From Planctomycetaceae bacterium (GTDB lineage: Bacteria; Planctomycetota; Planctomycetia; Pirellulales; Pirellulaceae): DNA of 57,844 nt. The position numbers were made by a program, and so were the translations under genes. This document shows positions 17,101-26,673 of the stretch, in pieces; within the stretch, counting starts at the first letter, position 1, and each line of letters starts with the position of its first letter. The stretch covers positions 1 through 57,844 of the forward strand of contig RECD01000127.1 of the NCBI GenBank assembly GCA_007694185.1, read 5' to 3'. Below the pieces are notes generated by a model that was not told where the DNA came from, did not search any database, and saw only the letters and a list, made by a program, of their open reading frames with translations.

Positions 17101-18570
17101 GAGAAAGCTCTCTCCGCTTCGGAACCGGGACTGCTGCTGGTCGCGATCCGCTTGGCGGAGGCGAGGCTCGGCGCGGTTCCAGCTGACACAGCTTCGCAGG
17201 TGATGACGTACAGCCTCCTCGACTCGCTCGGGCGGCTGGCGGATCATCCTGACCAGCGGGTCGTGTTGGCGCTTGCCCTCGCGATGGGTCAGACAGAAAA
17301 TCCCGTCGCCGGCCAAATCCTGGCTCAGATCGGTTCCCGCACGACGCTCGATCGCTGGGTTCAAGCTGCGGTCCTCAGTTCAGCCGTGCCGCATGTCGAA
17401 GTCCTTTTGGGCGAGGTCCTGGGTCGACTGCAGGATCGACCGGAGGACGTTTCGGAGGCATCGCTGGCGCTGATCGCCGGGCTGCTCGATACCGCCCTCG
17501 CGGGCGAAAAGGACGTGACCGGCCGACTGCGTGAGGCCTTCGTTTCGGCGGACGCGGGCGAACGCTCGATCGACCTGCGGCTCGGCTTGGCCGTCGGCAT
17601 CGCCCGCAGCTACGCGAGAACCAAAGCCGATTCCAACGCCATCCTGCCGTTGATCGAGCCGATCCATCGGCAAGCCTTGGGAATCGCGACCGATGCGGGG
17701 TCGCCCGAGCGGCGACGGGCTCAAGCCCTGAACCTGTTCGGCCAGGGAATCGGCTCCTCAGACGCCGAACGCGAAGTGCTGGTCGCCCTGTTATCGCCCC
17801 AGGTCCCGGTCGGATTGCAGCGACAAGCCGTCGCCGTCTTGGCGGATCTCGACCAAGACGGCTTTGTCGATTTCGTGGTCGAACATTGGCCGGCGCTGAC
17901 CACGACACTCCGGAACGATTGTGTCAGCCGTATCCTGTCGCGTCCCAAACGGATCGACCAATGGCTGAGCGTGCTCGAATCGGGTGCCGTGAGCGTCAAC
18001 GACCTGTCGGCTGCCGCCCGGCAACAATTGCTCCACTCCGGCTCCCGATCGATGATGGTTCGCGCGCAGCGACTGCTCGAATCGCCCGGCGGCTCGGTCG
18101 CCAAACGGGATTTGGTCAAGACGTACCTCGCGGCGTTCGGGTCCGATCCGGAAACCACAGACGGATCGCCGATCGATGGCGCGGCGCTCTACACCCAGCA
18201 CTGCGGCGTTTGTCATACGCCGGACGACCTGGGGCGGACGATCGGCCCAAGCCTGGCTAACCTCAGCGATCGCCGCGAGCGGTCGCTGTTGGAGGCGATT
18301 CTGGACCCCAATCTGGCGGTCGAACCGAAGTACCAGAGTTATCTGATCCGGACGGAGGATGACGAAATTCTGGTCGGGGCGATCGAAAGTGAATTGGGCG
18401 AAGCGATCACGCTTGCCCGCGCGGACGGAACACGGGTTTCCGTCGACCGCCGGCGGGTCGAAGAGATGAAAAACAGCGGCGTGTCGTTGATGCCCGAAGG
18501 CATAGAAACGTTGCTGAATCCCGCCCAGGTGGAAGCGATCATCCGGTACGTCCAGCGGTTGGGCCGCTGA
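14170..18570 (+). CDS. Ceramidase-like / PVC beta-propeller / cytochrome c fusion protein
   Basis: A giant exported protein of about 1466 residues. After a signal segment (LWLATSWMIALSCHAVV), residues about 65-480 are ceramidase-like, with VDVTPKEPVRLAGYG, LASTHTHCGPD, NYACHGTTLTG and IGCGADANP. From about residue 520 it becomes the beta-propeller of PVC-type membrane-bound dehydrogenases (IELVAAEPLVQDPINLAF, LWVVEMGDYPRGE, DTNGDGRAD, GGLWVVDMYRETIEHP). Helical HEAT-like repeats follow at about 900-1320. The C-terminus is a cytochrome c domain with CGVCH near residue 1345, ending in the usual QVEAIIRYVQRL helix. Start choice is uncertain: GTG at 14149 and ATG at 14170 or 14179 are all possible. 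It ends convergently with a DUF1501 gene. An oxidoreductase role at the envelope is inferred; the substrate is unknown. Confidence 0.85.
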   Translation: MIPMSFPKTLERVCHSAGDWRLWLATSWMIALSCHAVVPRSAAAAETSEPAVQATEPATEPTTEAVWLAGLAKVDVTPKEPVRLAGYGNRNSPSEGVDSPLSVRCLAFQRISDQPAEEHPPGQAAQIIVSIDTIGLPGSLSHQIAERLRVAHGVRRERLVLASTHTHCGPDLISELSNIFSTPLTEDERAAGLRYKARLIEAVVEAVGKAIADLAPARLAHGVGEVKFAANRRVLTDGRWSGFGVQPDGPVDHSLPIIRVTDPAGQLRGVVYNYACHGTTLTGSHNRINGDWPGFGSESLEAKHPGIVAVAMIGCGADANPLPRGTLEDAVANGETLAAEVTRLINEPLNDLQAEVVSHVDHAALSFELPTIEEVRQRKEEGTPQARRHAANLEETYRAEGRLPATYPVPIQAWRFGDELTMIFIGGEVVVDYALRLKRELADDKLWVTAYAGDVLGYIASERMRAEGGYEFDASGIYYGLPGPWAAGSEDDLIDQILAMLAGQKPQSPVPPTAALDTMRLSSDDYRIELVAAEPLVQDPINLAFGHDGKLWVVEMGDYPRGERGGRVKFLEDTTGDGRYDRATLFLDQLPFPTGVFPWRDGVLLTVAPDVLFARDTNGDGRADQVEPLYTGFKLANPQHRVSGFTYGLDHSLHLAAGDNQGQLTSVRTGQTVNASGHDIQIWPDSGRIAITSGRTQFIRSRDDWGQWFGNDNSHPLFHFPIDSAYMKRNGAVAYASGSQQLFDPPVAPPVFPATSAAVRFNDLYAANRFTSACSSVLSRSPHFDVDGQGVAFICEPVHNLVHRAVLRPDGATYRAERAAGEQDREFFASTDPWFRPVRCEIGPDGGLWVVDMYRETIEHPEWIPQAWQAQLDLMAGSDRGRIYRILPRDASPKIPAAVDTADSETLVQSLASPIGPVRDTAARLLTERFKAATAAGTDPEWLGQVIELAEKSTSAIGLAQSLSLLDVLGRLDTRSIEKALSASEPGLLLVAIRLAEARLGAVPADTASQVMTYSLLDSLGRLADHPDQRVVLALALAMGQTENPVAGQILAQIGSRTTLDRWVQAAVLSSAVPHVEVLLGEVLGRLQDRPEDVSEASLALIAGLLDTALAGEKDVTGRLREAFVSADAGERSIDLRLGLAVGIARSYARTKADSNAILPLIEPIHRQALGIATDAGSPERRRAQALNLFGQGIGSSDAEREVLVALLSPQVPVGLQRQAVAVLADLDQDGFVDFVVEHWPALTTTLRNDCVSRILSRPKRIDQWLSVLESGAVSVNDLSAAARQQLLHSGSRSMMVRAQRLLESPGGSVAKRDLVKTYLAAFGSDPETTDGSPIDGAALYTQHCGVCHTPDDLGRTIGPSLANLSDRRERSLLEAILDPNLAVEPKYQSYLIRTEDDEILVGAIESELGEAITLARADGTRVSVDRRRVEEMKNSGVSLMPEGIETLLNPAQVEAIIRYVQRLGR

Positions 18571-18578
18571 GGATACGC

Positions 18579-18594
18579 CGGGTCGCGGGACCCG
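18579..18594. terminator. Hairpin between convergent genes
   Basis: CGGGTC and GACCCG pair around a four-base loop in the 26-base gap between the fusion gene and the DUF1501 gene. There is no U-tract on either strand. Position and symmetry suggest a shared termination or mRNA-protecting hairpin. Confidence 0.4.
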
Positions 18595-18596
18595 AG

Positions 18597-20039
18597 TCAG
18601 GCGACGATGTCGCGGATCACGTGACCGTGATCGATGTCGAGTCGTTTGCGACCCGGGATTTCGAGCTTGCGAGAATCGAGTCCCAATTGATGCAGGATCG
18701 TCGCATGAATGTCGGTCACGTAATGGCGATCCTCGACGGCATGAAACCCGATCTCATCCGTCGCGCCGTGGACGACACCGCGTTTCAAACCGCCGCCGGA
18801 CATCCAGACGCTGAAGCCGAAAATGTGGTGATCGCGGCCGTCGGAGCCTTGTGAGCCGGGGGTGCGTCCGAACTCGGTCCCAAAAACGACGAGCGTTTCG
18901 TCGAGCAGGCCTCGTCGCTCGAGATCCTCCAACAGCCCGGCGATCGGTTGGTCGACGGCCAGCGCATTTTTGCTGTGATTGGCTTTCAATCCGCCGTGGG
19001 CGTCCCAAGCACCGGCGCCGCCCCCGCCATGCTGGATTTGAATGAATCGCACCCCGCGTTCGACCAGCCTGCGGGCGGCCAGCAGTTGGGAACCGAAATC
19101 GCGGCAATGCGGCAGGTCGACGCCATACAGGTCACGGGTCTCCGCGGTCTCGTCGGCAAAATCCATCGCCTCGGGGATCGACCGCTGCATGCGAAACGCC
19201 AATTCGTAAGAGGCGATCCGGGCATCCAACTCGGCGTCCTCGGGGTATTGTTCGGCGCGAAGCGAGTTCAACCGCGAGATCAACCCGACCCCGACGTCGC
19301 GAGCGGGACCGGCGATCGGTCGTTGGGGTGAACCGAAATCGAGCGGATTCTTTGGGTCGACCCGAAGCGGAACGGCATCATGGGCGGGTCCCAAGTAGTG
19401 GCCGTCTTGGCGGTTCCAGTATTCGCGGTTGCCCATCGAAATGAATTGGGGCAGGTTATCGTTCAGCGACCCCAATCCGTAATGAACCCACGCGCCCAAA
19501 TTCGGGAAGTCGCCGTCGTTGCGATGCCTTCCCGAGTGAAATTGTGATTGGGCCCCGTGGTTGCTGTCGGTCGTCCACATCGAGCGAACGACCGCGAGGC
19601 GATCGGCATTGCGGGCGATGCCGGGGAACCAATCGCTGATCTCGATCCCGCTTTCGCCATGTTTCTGAAAATCGACTTGCAGCCCATACAGGGTGTTGCG
19701 TTGGTTGCCGTTGCCATCGGGGACGACCAATCGCTCGATTGCCAATTTTGCGGGATCTTGAGTCTCGGCGAACGGGGTCTCCGCGATCGTTTTGCCGGCG
19801 TAGCGGCTCAACATCGGCTTGGGGTCGAAGCTCTCCATGTGGCTGACACCGCCGTTCATGAACAGCCAGATCACGCTCTTCGCCTTGGGCGGAAAGTGTG
19901 GGCGGCCATCGGGCGGGGTCCAGCCGTGTTCTTGCGCTTGGCCGTCGCGGTGCAACATCGCGGCCAGTGCCACACCCGCCAGCCCGCCTTGCAAAAACGA
20001 ACGTCGGGCGGGAAGCAGCGGTTCGTTTCTCGCAGACAT
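18597..20039 (-). CDS. DUF1501 protein (sulfatase-like fold, twin-arginine-type leader)
   Basis: About 480 residues. The start at 20039 gives [20 protein letters not shown], a twin-arginine-type leader, so export in folded form is likely. The body carries the DUF1501 signatures: [20 protein letters not shown] near the N-terminus, [32 protein letters not shown], and [18 protein letters not shown] near the C-terminus. These Asp/His-rich blocks mirror the metal site of alkaline phosphatase and sulfatase relatives, though the reaction of DUF1501 is not known. It follows the DUF1549/DUF1553 gene by 38 bases, the standard pairing in planctomycetes, so the two products probably act together on a periplasmic polymer. 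Confidence 0.9.
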   Translation of the reverse strand: MSARNEPLLPARRSFLQGGLAGVALAAMLHRDGQAQEHGWTPPDGRPHFPPKAKSVIWLFMNGGVSHMESFDPKPMLSRYAGKTIAETPFAETQDPAKLAIERLVVPDGNGNQRNTLYGLQVDFQKHGESGIEISDWFPGIARNADRLAVVRSMWTTDSNHGAQSQFHSGRHRNDGDFPNLGAWVHYGLGSLNDNLPQFISMGNREYWNRQDGHYLGPAHDAVPLRVDPKNPLDFGSPQRPIAGPARDVGVGLISRLNSLRAEQYPEDAELDARIASYELAFRMQRSIPEAMDFADETAETRDLYGVDLPHCRDFGSQLLAARRLVERGVRFIQIQHGGGGAGAWDAHGGLKANHSKNALAVDQPIAGLLEDLERRGLLDETLVVFGTEFGRTPGSQGSDGRDHHIFGFSVWMSGGGLKRGVVHGATDEIGFHAVEDRHYVTDIHATILHQLGLDSRKLEIPGRKRLDIDHGHVIRDIVA

Positions 20040-20077
20040 CGGTAGGGAACCTCGGTCGGAAAGCGGACCCCAAAGGG

Positions 20078-23000
20078 TCAGCGAAGGGTCACGAAATCGT
20101 TGTGATTGAGCAACGACCAAATCAGGTTTTCTCGGACACGTTCTTCGGTCATCTCGGGCAGCGCTCGCCAGGCGGCGAGGGCTTCACGGCCGGCGGCCAG
20201 CTCCTCGTCCGAAGGCGGGCTGCCGAGCAAATGCTCGAAGGCGACGCGGAGCAGCGTGTCGTCCGTCTTTTCCGCCGCGTGCTCGTCGTCGCCATCCGGT
20301 GACGTAGCGGCGATTTCCGAAATCCGCCCCGCGATCGGCGCGGCCGCGTCGAGCACCAAGCGGCTGTTGATCAACGCCAACGCTTGTTGCGGCACGATGC
20401 TCTGGTCCCGGCGGTAACACTCCGTCACCGGGGCCTCGTCGAACATTGTCAGGAACAGGTCGCGATAGTTGTTCGAATGGAAGAAATAGAGGCTGCGCCG
20501 TTTCGAGTCGGGTTGCTCAGCCGTCGGGACCGCGGGACCGCCGACCGAGAGGTCGAGTGTGCCAGCCAACGCCAAGATCGAATCGCGAACCACCTGCGAC
20601 TCGATCCGGATCGGAGAACGGCGCCACAACAAACGGTTATCGCGATCGATCGCCACATTGGCCTCGCGGCCACGGGTGGCGGAAGACATGCGATAGGCGG
20701 CTGAGGTGACGATCAACTGATGCAGGTGCTTCATGCTCCAGCCGCTGGCGATCCATTCGGCCGCCAACCAATCGAGCAATTCGGGGTGAGCCGGCGGGGT
20801 GCCCTGGCGTCCGAAATCGAAAACGGTGGGGACCAACGGTTCGCCGAGATGTCGCATCCAAATGTGGTTGACGGCTACGCGGGCGGTCAGCGGGTTGCGA
20901 GGATCGGTGATCCACTCCGCCAAAGCGCTGCGTCGTCCGGTGCTGTGCGACGGGAACTCGGGAGTCGGGTCGTCCGCACCGGAAGACAAAAACCGGGTGG
21001 CGGTCCAGCGAGCTCCGACGAATTCCGGCAGCGGCTCATCACCCGCGACCTCGGCAGCCACCGCCGCTACTGCCGAGTCCAGCTTTGTCTGAGCCGTAGT
21101 GAGTTCCTGATCGATCGCGGCCCGCTGGTCTTCGCCGGCACGCACCAGCCTCGCTCGGATTTCCGCCACCGTTTCTCCGGCTCGTGCGACCGCCAAACGG
21201 CGTTCGGCTCGGACCGCGTCGGCATGAGACCGGGTGACGGCTTCTGGGGGATCTTCCTCGCCGGGCGCAGCGGACTTCCCGTGCTCTTCCCAATCCCAGC
21301 GGGTTTCGAACGCGGCTACTCGGAAGTCGATGCTGTCTCGTTCTGCCAAGCGGGTGATTCGGCGGCGATCCGACTGTTCCCGATCGGCCGTCGCGATCTC
21401 GACCGCCCGTTTCGCCTCGTCGACCGTGGTCGGTTCGCCCTGCCCGGCGTCGGCCGGAAGCCGCAGTTGCAGGTTCGGATCAAGCGGCTTGATATCGATC
21501 TCGTGGAAATCCGCCAACGCATCGAAGGTCGTGAACAGCAACGCACCTGGTTGGCGCGGCCGCGGGCTACGCCAGGCCAAGATCGGTTGATCGTCAAGCG
21601 ACGCGTTGATCAGGGTGTCGCGAACCTGCAGCCGGAGTGTGTAGGGGCGTTCCGTTTCGACCGGCAAGCCCCGCATCCCTTCACCGGGGTAGTGGTCGCG
21701 TCCCGCCTGGCGATACGCCGCTTGCAATTTGGACCCGCCCGCAACGCCGCTGAGGTAGACGAAAATTTCGTCGTTATCGCCTTCGACAGGCTCGGCCGGA
21801 TCGGGATGGGTCGCATCAAAGCTGATCCCGACGCTCCGCCACTTGCTGCCACCGCGGATCGTGAACCGGAAGCTGATGTCAAAATCGCGTGGCGGTTCGG
21901 CGAGCCAGCGGAGCGCGGACCGCTGGGCCCCGTCCATCCGTTGGGAGAGCTGCCCCGATTCGAGCGACCAATCACCCCCGATCAGGCTCCAACGACTCTC
22001 ATCTAGCGAACCGAACGTTTCGTGATATCCGATTTCGTCTTCAGTTCCAGCCTCATCTTCAAGCGGCTCGTCGGTAGCGGGGCCGCTGGTGCTTTCCGCA
22101 GCTTTCGCGAGTTCGGCCGCAGCGGTCAGGTCAGCGAGCGTTTGGCGAGCCAGAGTCAGCTTGCTCTGCGACTGCACCAAAGCTTGCTTCGCGGCGGCGA
22201 TTTCCTGTTCTTTGGCTTGCCGGTGGGCCGCCGCGACCCAAGGCCGTCGACCGGGTTGCCAGGCGGCCGGAGGCAGTTCGATCGGCGCGATCGGCGGAGG
22301 TTCCAAGCCGAGGATTTCGGGGACGCCCGGTTCGATCACACGCGATTTGTCCGGTTGGTTTTCGTCACCTCGGATGAACGAATAAGTCGGCTCGTCCGGC
22401 AACGCGTCGAACACGCGCGGCAGCCCGTCGCGATCGAAATCGGCTTGGTCGGGGACGAGGTCGAGGCGAACGTGATAGGGCTCGAAGAACGCTCGCATCC
22501 GATAGTAATCCGATTGCGGCAACGGATCGTACTTGTGGTCGTGGCACTTCGCGCAATTCATCGTCAGCCCGAGAAAGCCCTTGCTGACATGCTCCACCGT
22601 CTCGTCCATCCACTGATGACGGTTGAACAAAAAGAAGTTGCGTGCCAGAAAGCCGGTCGCTCGCAGACGCTGTGGGTCATCGGGGGCGAGTTCATCGCCG
22701 GCCAGCATCAAGCGGACCATTTCGTCGTAGGGCAGGTCCTCATTCAGCGATTCGACGATCCAATCCCGCCAGTGCCACATGTGTTGTTGGCTGTTGCGAA
22801 GTTGGCCGCCCAGGCCCCACCAATCGCTGTACCGCCAGACGTCCATCCAGTGCCGTGCCCAGCGTTCGCCGTGCCGTGGGTCGTCCAGCAGCCTTTCGAC
22901 CAATCGGTCGTACCAATCATCTGCGGTCGAATCGACCGCGGCAGCCAATTCCTCGGGGCTGGGCGGCAGTCCGACCAGATCGAGATAGAGGCGGCGCACC

Positions 23001-23539
23001 AGTGTGATGCGATTGGCTTCGGCTTGCGGTGCCAAGCCGAGTCGCTCGTGCTCGACCGCCAGGAAAGCATCGATCGGATTGCGAACCCAATCGGACCGAA
23101 TCACCTGGGGCACCGCCGGCCGAACGACGGGACGAAACGCCCAATGCTCGCGAGGATCCGGTTCCGGAGCCTCGTCCGGCGGCGCGACCGCCCCTTCGTC
23201 GATCCACAGCCGCAAGCGTTCGATCTGTTCCGCGGTCAACGGTTCGCCCTCGGGGGGCATCCGGGAACCGGGATCGGGATCGGCGACCCGCTCGATCAGC
23301 AAGCTCTGTTCGTGCTCACCGGGGACGATCGCCGAACCGGAATCTCCGCCGGCCAGCATGGCGCGGGCGGTGTCGACGCGAAGTTCGCCCTGTTGCTGCA
23401 AAACGCCGTGACAGGCAAAGCAGCGGGCTTGCAGGACCGGCTTGATTTCACGCTCGTAATCGACCGGTTCGGCGACCGCATCGGACACGGTACTTACCAA
23501 GAACGCGACGAATATCGATCGGATCAGGTTACTTCGCAT
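20078..23539 (-). CDS. Planctomycete cytochrome c / DUF1549 / DUF1553 protein with LamG-like insert
   Basis: About 1153 residues with a signal peptide ([20 protein letters not shown]). Order of parts: a planctomycete cytochrome c domain with CFACH at residues 40-44; DUF1549 ([17 protein letters not shown] to about residue 380), which contains a second CXXCH in [12 protein letters not shown] near residue 328; a helical stretch; a LamG/keto-disaccharide-hydrolase-like sandwich from about 500 to 690 ([20 protein letters not shown]); another coiled coil; and DUF1553 from about 850 ([20 protein letters not shown]). The ATG at 23539 is chosen because the signal peptide begins there. It lies between a 47-residue lipoprotein gene and a DUF1501 gene. 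It is presumably periplasmic and polysaccharide-related, but this is inference from the family's domain company. Confidence 0.9.
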   Translation of the reverse strand: MRSNLIRSIFVAFLVSTVSDAVAEPVDYEREIKPVLQARCFACHGVLQQQGELRVDTARAMLAGGDSGSAIVPGEHEQSLLIERVADPDPGSRMPPEGEPLTAEQIERLRLWIDEGAVAPPDEAPEPDPREHWAFRPVVRPAVPQVIRSDWVRNPIDAFLAVEHERLGLAPQAEANRITLVRRLYLDLVGLPPSPEELAAAVDSTADDWYDRLVERLLDDPRHGERWARHWMDVWRYSDWWGLGGQLRNSQQHMWHWRDWIVESLNEDLPYDEMVRLMLAGDELAPDDPQRLRATGFLARNFFLFNRHQWMDETVEHVSKGFLGLTMNCAKCHDHKYDPLPQSDYYRMRAFFEPYHVRLDLVPDQADFDRDGLPRVFDALPDEPTYSFIRGDENQPDKSRVIEPGVPEILGLEPPPIAPIELPPAAWQPGRRPWVAAAHRQAKEQEIAAAKQALVQSQSKLTLARQTLADLTAAAELAKAAESTSGPATDEPLEDEAGTEDEIGYHETFGSLDESRWSLIGGDWSLESGQLSQRMDGAQRSALRWLAEPPRDFDISFRFTIRGGSKWRSVGISFDATHPDPAEPVEGDNDEIFVYLSGVAGGSKLQAAYRQAGRDHYPGEGMRGLPVETERPYTLRLQVRDTLINASLDDQPILAWRSPRPRQPGALLFTTFDALADFHEIDIKPLDPNLQLRLPADAGQGEPTTVDEAKRAVEIATADREQSDRRRITRLAERDSIDFRVAAFETRWDWEEHGKSAAPGEEDPPEAVTRSHADAVRAERRLAVARAGETVAEIRARLVRAGEDQRAAIDQELTTAQTKLDSAVAAVAAEVAGDEPLPEFVGARWTATRFLSSGADDPTPEFPSHSTGRRSALAEWITDPRNPLTARVAVNHIWMRHLGEPLVPTVFDFGRQGTPPAHPELLDWLAAEWIASGWSMKHLHQLIVTSAAYRMSSATRGREANVAIDRDNRLLWRRSPIRIESQVVRDSILALAGTLDLSVGGPAVPTAEQPDSKRRSLYFFHSNNYRDLFLTMFDEAPVTECYRRDQSIVPQQALALINSRLVLDAAAPIAGRISEIAATSPDGDDEHAAEKTDDTLLRVAFEHLLGSPPSDEELAAGREALAAWRALPEMTEERVRENLIWSLLNHNDFVTLR

Positions 23540-23574
23540 GGCTAAATCCCAGCTTTGGCGAGGCGATCCATCGG

Positions 23575-23718
23575 TCATTTGTTCATGTCGATCGCCATCG
23601 GGTCCCTCGCCATTTCGGCTTCGAACTCCGGCGAAGTCACCGGAGGCAGCTCAGATCGACAACCGCACGAAAGACACACCAAGCAGGCCAACGCCACCCA
23701 AAGGGGAACGATTCGCAT
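23575..23718 (-). CDS. Small lipoprotein, 47 residues
   Basis: A tiny lipoprotein gene: MRIVPLWVALACLVCLSCGC is a complete lipoprotein signal with an LSCGC lipobox, leaving a mature part of about 28 residues rich in Pro and acidic residues (TSPEFEAEMARDP). GGAG lies nine bases upstream of the ATG at 23718. The stop is 35 bases before the DUF1549/DUF1553 start on the same strand, so it is probably the first gene of that operon. The longer frame reaching 23922 lacks coding character before this ATG. I do not recognise a named family; an anchor or accessory for the large cytochrome-type protein is a guess. Confidence 0.72.
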   Translation of the reverse strand: MRIVPLWVALACLVCLSCGCRSELPPVTSPEFEAEMARDPMAIDMNK

Positions 23719-23932
23719 CACGCCGGAACTCCAAGGATCGAACTGGGAAACGAAAAATCGCCCTGCGGCGATCAACCCGAATTGTACCAAGCTTGATAGC
23801 CGAATGGCGGTAAAAGCGGAGTCGAAAATGGAGCGGGGCAGGCATGGAGTGCCCCTCGGTTCCCCGCGGAGCCGTCGCCGCGGTCGCGACCGACTTCGAG
23901 CAGGGCACGCGGTTGCTACCACGAGGGACCAA

Positions 23933-23986
23933 GTCTCGACCCGAGGTGGCGACGTCTCGACCCGCGGTGGCGACGTCTCGACCGGG
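23933..23986 (+). repeat. 21-base tandem repeat, about 2.6 copies
   Basis: Units at 23933-23953 and 23954-23974 differ at one base, and a partial third unit covers 23975-23986. Each begins GTCTCGACCCG. It lies upstream of the 47-residue lipoprotein gene, in a stretch without other genes, and because the unit is 21 bases it keeps the frame open. I see no protein signal in it. Confidence 0.8.
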
Positions 23987-24021
23987 CCACAAGTGATTCC
24001 GGGGAGTCTGGCGGGAGTTAT

Positions 24022-24134
24022 GGATCGTGGGGGGGATAGTTAAGTGTAGTTAAGTGTCCGGTGCCTTTTGCGAGGAATTCGTCCTTCGGGTGTTTCGCAC
24101 AGCAGGTACCGGCCACTTTTTTGCCGCTCATTGC
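24022..24134 (+). repeat. Long-stem intergenic repeat, copy A
   Basis: This is the first of three related elements that begin GGATCGTG and end CCGCTCATTGC. The arms AAGTGTCCGGTGCC (24052-24065) and GGTACCGGCCACTT pair at 12 of 14 positions around a core of about 40 bases. Copy A has a short extra duplication of TTAAGTG before the left arm. It sits between the 3' end of ffh and the 5' region of the lipoprotein/DUF1553 operon, so it is outside all genes. Confidence 0.8.
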
Positions 24135-24164
24135 AATGACAACCGATGAAGAGATTTCCGCGAC

Positions 24165-25640
24165 TCAGCGGCCTTTCCGTTTGGCTTGCCGGAGTTCCTT
24201 TTCACGCCGCTTGCGGAGCTTCAGGCGTTCGTCATTGCTGAGCCGTTTACCGGTCGTCTTTTTGGACTTCATGCCCCGCATCGACAGGTCGTTCATGAGA
24301 TTGCCCGACTGGAGTTGCTGGAGCATTTTTGCCCGTTCGGCGGTGCCGCCGCCGGCCATGCCCTGCATCAGCGGCTTCATCATCTCGAACTGCTTGACCA
24401 ATTGGGTGATCACGGGCGACTGGACCCCGGCCCCCTTGGCGATCCGGGCCCGGCGCTGGGCGTCAATGATCTTCGGGTTCCGCCGTTCTTGCGCGGTCAT
24501 GCTGTTGATCGCGCCGATCGTTTGCCGAATTCCCCCGGTCGCCTCGTCGCTGTCCAGCAACTCCTTCATCTGGCCCATCCCCGGCAACAGGCTCATCATC
24601 TTGCCCATCAGCCCCGGTTTGGCGACTTTCTCGAGCATGTTCTTGAAGTCGTCGAGCGTCATTTCGCCCGACGCCATCTTCCGCTCCATCTCCTCGCGAT
24701 CCCGCTCGTCGACGATCCGGTGAGCTTCGCGAGCCGCTTGGACGATGTCGCCCATCTGCAGTATCCGGCTCGCCATCCCCTCCGGCCGGAAGACTTCCAA
24801 CGCGTCGAACTTTTCCCCGGTGCCGATGAATTTGATCGGCACCCCGGTGATCTGCTTGACCGATAACAGCGCGCCGCCGCGGGCGTCGCCGTCGAGCTTG
24901 GTCATGATCACGCCGTTCAGTTCCAACGCTTCGTTGAACGCGCCGGCGCTGTTGACCGCGTCTTGTCCCGTCATGCCGTCGACGACCAGATAGACCTGAT
25001 CGGGCGACATCTTGCGATCGATCCGCTTCAGTTCCCCCATCAGCGTTTCGTCGATCGCCAGTCGCCCCGCGGTGTCGAGGATCACCACCTGGGCACCCGA
25101 CGCCTGCGCCTGCTTGACGCCGGCCTGGCAGACCGCGACCGGATCTTTATTTTCCAGGTCCGCGTAAACATCGACCCCCAGCGTCTTGCCGATCACCTTC
25201 AACTGCTCGATCGCCGCCGGGCGTTGCAAGTCGGCCGCGACGAGCATCGGTCGGACCTTTTGCTCCATCAGCAACTGAGCCAGCTTGCCGCAGGTTGTCG
25301 TCTTGCCGCTCCCCTGCAAGCCGCAGAGCATCAGCACCGTGCAGCCGTCTTTCTTTAGGTGCAGCGAGTTGTCGACCGGCCCCAGCAGCTTGACCAGTTC
25401 CTCGTGGACGATCCGGATCAATTCCTGATCAGGCCGGAGGCTCAGCAATACCCTGCGCCCCAAGGCCTGCTCGGTGACGTGCTCCATGAAGGACTGCACG
25501 ACCGAGTAGCTGACGTCCGCTTCCAACAGCGCCTGCTCGACCGTTTGCAGGCTCTCCCGCATGTTGGCTTCGGTCAGCTTCCCTTTGCCACGAATGCTCT
25601 TGAAGGCGGCCTGAAAGCCAGTGGATAGCGAATCGAACAT
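24165..25640 (-). CDS. ffh: Signal recognition particle protein Ffh (SRP54)
   Basis: Ffh is the GTPase of the signal recognition particle. It binds signal sequences and 4.5S RNA and delivers ribosomes to FtsY at the membrane. At 491 residues it has the full N-G-M arrangement: the helical N domain (residues 1-90), the P-loop GLQGSGKTTTCGKLA near residue 108, DTAGRLAIDE, TKLDGDARGG, and the Met-rich M domain from about 330 (MMSLLPGMGQMKELL; MMKPLMQGMAGGG), with a basic C-terminal tail (KRREKELRQAKRKGR). The start MFDSLSTGFQAAFKSIRGKG is the family's usual one. No 4.5S RNA gene is visible nearby. Confidence 0.97.
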   Translation of the reverse strand: MFDSLSTGFQAAFKSIRGKGKLTEANMRESLQTVEQALLEADVSYSVVQSFMEHVTEQALGRRVLLSLRPDQELIRIVHEELVKLLGPVDNSLHLKKDGCTVLMLCGLQGSGKTTTCGKLAQLLMEQKVRPMLVAADLQRPAAIEQLKVIGKTLGVDVYADLENKDPVAVCQAGVKQAQASGAQVVILDTAGRLAIDETLMGELKRIDRKMSPDQVYLVVDGMTGQDAVNSAGAFNEALELNGVIMTKLDGDARGGALLSVKQITGVPIKFIGTGEKFDALEVFRPEGMASRILQMGDIVQAAREAHRIVDERDREEMERKMASGEMTLDDFKNMLEKVAKPGLMGKMMSLLPGMGQMKELLDSDEATGGIRQTIGAINSMTAQERRNPKIIDAQRRARIAKGAGVQSPVITQLVKQFEMMKPLMQGMAGGGTAERAKMLQQLQSGNLMNDLSMRGMKSKKTTGKRLSNDERLKLRKRREKELRQAKRKGR

Positions 25641-25830
25641 TGGAAAAACCGGCGTCAGAAGGCGGTCGGGCGAGGGCGAGAAAACGACCGATCAGTTTAG
25701 GCGGACCGGCGTTCAGCGGGTAGCGGGCGGCGCCGGGGCTGCGAGCGCAAAAGAATGTCAGCGGCGACCGCGCAAGCGGCCCGGTACCGCTGTCCACGGC
25801 TCCGGCGTGCCCCGCGTTCGCTGTAGCTTT

Positions 25831-26673
25831 TCAGCTTCGGCGGAGCGTCCGCAACGCGGCGTCGTGAAGTTTGCCGTTGGACCCGAGTCCCTCGCCGCCG
25901 CGGCAGGTCGGTTCGCCTCGCCAATCGCTGAATCGGCCACCCGCTTCAGCCAAGATGGGCAGCATCGCGGCGACATCCCACGGGTTGCAGACGGCGTCGA
26001 CCATCAATTCTGCGCGACCGGTCGCGACCAACAGGTAGCCGTAACCGTCGCCCCAACTTCGCGAAACCCAGCAGTCGCGTTCGAGTTCCGCGAAGGCTTC
26101 GCCGGCCCCACGCCGGGCGAACAGGTCGGTTTGGCTGGTCAACAGCACCGCTTCGCTGATGTCCGTCTTGTCGGAAACCCTGGCCGGTTGCCAGCCGGCC
26201 TCGGCAGCCGGCCGATACCAGGCGCCTCGCCCGGTGGCGGCGATCACGGTTTCGCCGAGCGCCGGGATTTGGATCACACCGGCGACTGGCTCTTCGTCGC
26301 ATTCGAGCGCCAACAAGGTCGAATAGAGCGGCACGCCGCAGACGAACGATTTCGTCCCGTCGATCGGGTCGATGATCCACCGATAACGGCTCGACCCGAC
26401 CTGATCGGAATACTCTTCACCGGCCACCGAGTCAGCCGGGAAATCCTCGGCGATCCGTGTCCGAATCAAGCTTTCGGCTTCGCGATCGGCGACCGTCACC
26501 GGCGAATCGTCCGCTTTGGCTTCGACCCGCAGGCCCGTGGCGCGAAAGTGCCGGAGCGTTTGCGCCCCGGCCGCGACGGCGTAAGCGAGCAGCGCCGCGA
26601 GCCGCCCGCCGTGAAAATCGTCGGCCGGTTCGTCCCAACGGTCCGGGGTGATCGTGCTGTCCGAGGTCGTCAT
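25831..26673 (-). CDS. hisN: Inositol-monophosphatase-family phosphatase, probably histidinol-phosphatase
   Basis: A 280-residue Mg-dependent phosphatase of the IMPase fold. Metal-site motifs are visible: GEEYSD, then IIDPIDGTKSFVCGVPLYST, and NPWDVAAMLPILAEAGG. The WGDGYGYLLVATGRAELMVD block matches the HisN type of histidinol-phosphatase best, though inositol-phosphate or 3'-phosphoadenosine phosphatases share the fold. Its ATG at 26671-26673 overlaps the stop of lspA (ATGA), so translation is probably coupled. The open frame extends upstream into lspA, but that part is an lspA shadow. No other his gene is near. Confidence 0.82.
   Translation of the reverse strand: MTTSDSTITPDRWDEPADDFHGGRLAALLAYAVAAGAQTLRHFRATGLRVEAKADDSPVTVADREAESLIRTRIAEDFPADSVAGEEYSDQVGSSRYRWIIDPIDGTKSFVCGVPLYSTLLALECDEEPVAGVIQIPALGETVIAATGRGAWYRPAAEAGWQPARVSDKTDISEAVLLTSQTDLFARRGAGEAFAELERDCWVSRSWGDGYGYLLVATGRAELMVDAVCNPWDVAAMLPILAEAGGRFSDWRGEPTCRGGEGLGSNGKLHDAALRTLRRS

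Noticed and set aside
22022-23545. A 507-codon plus-strand frame opposite the DUF1549/DUF1553 gene
   Set aside because: Antisense shadow of a well-supported gene, no motif.
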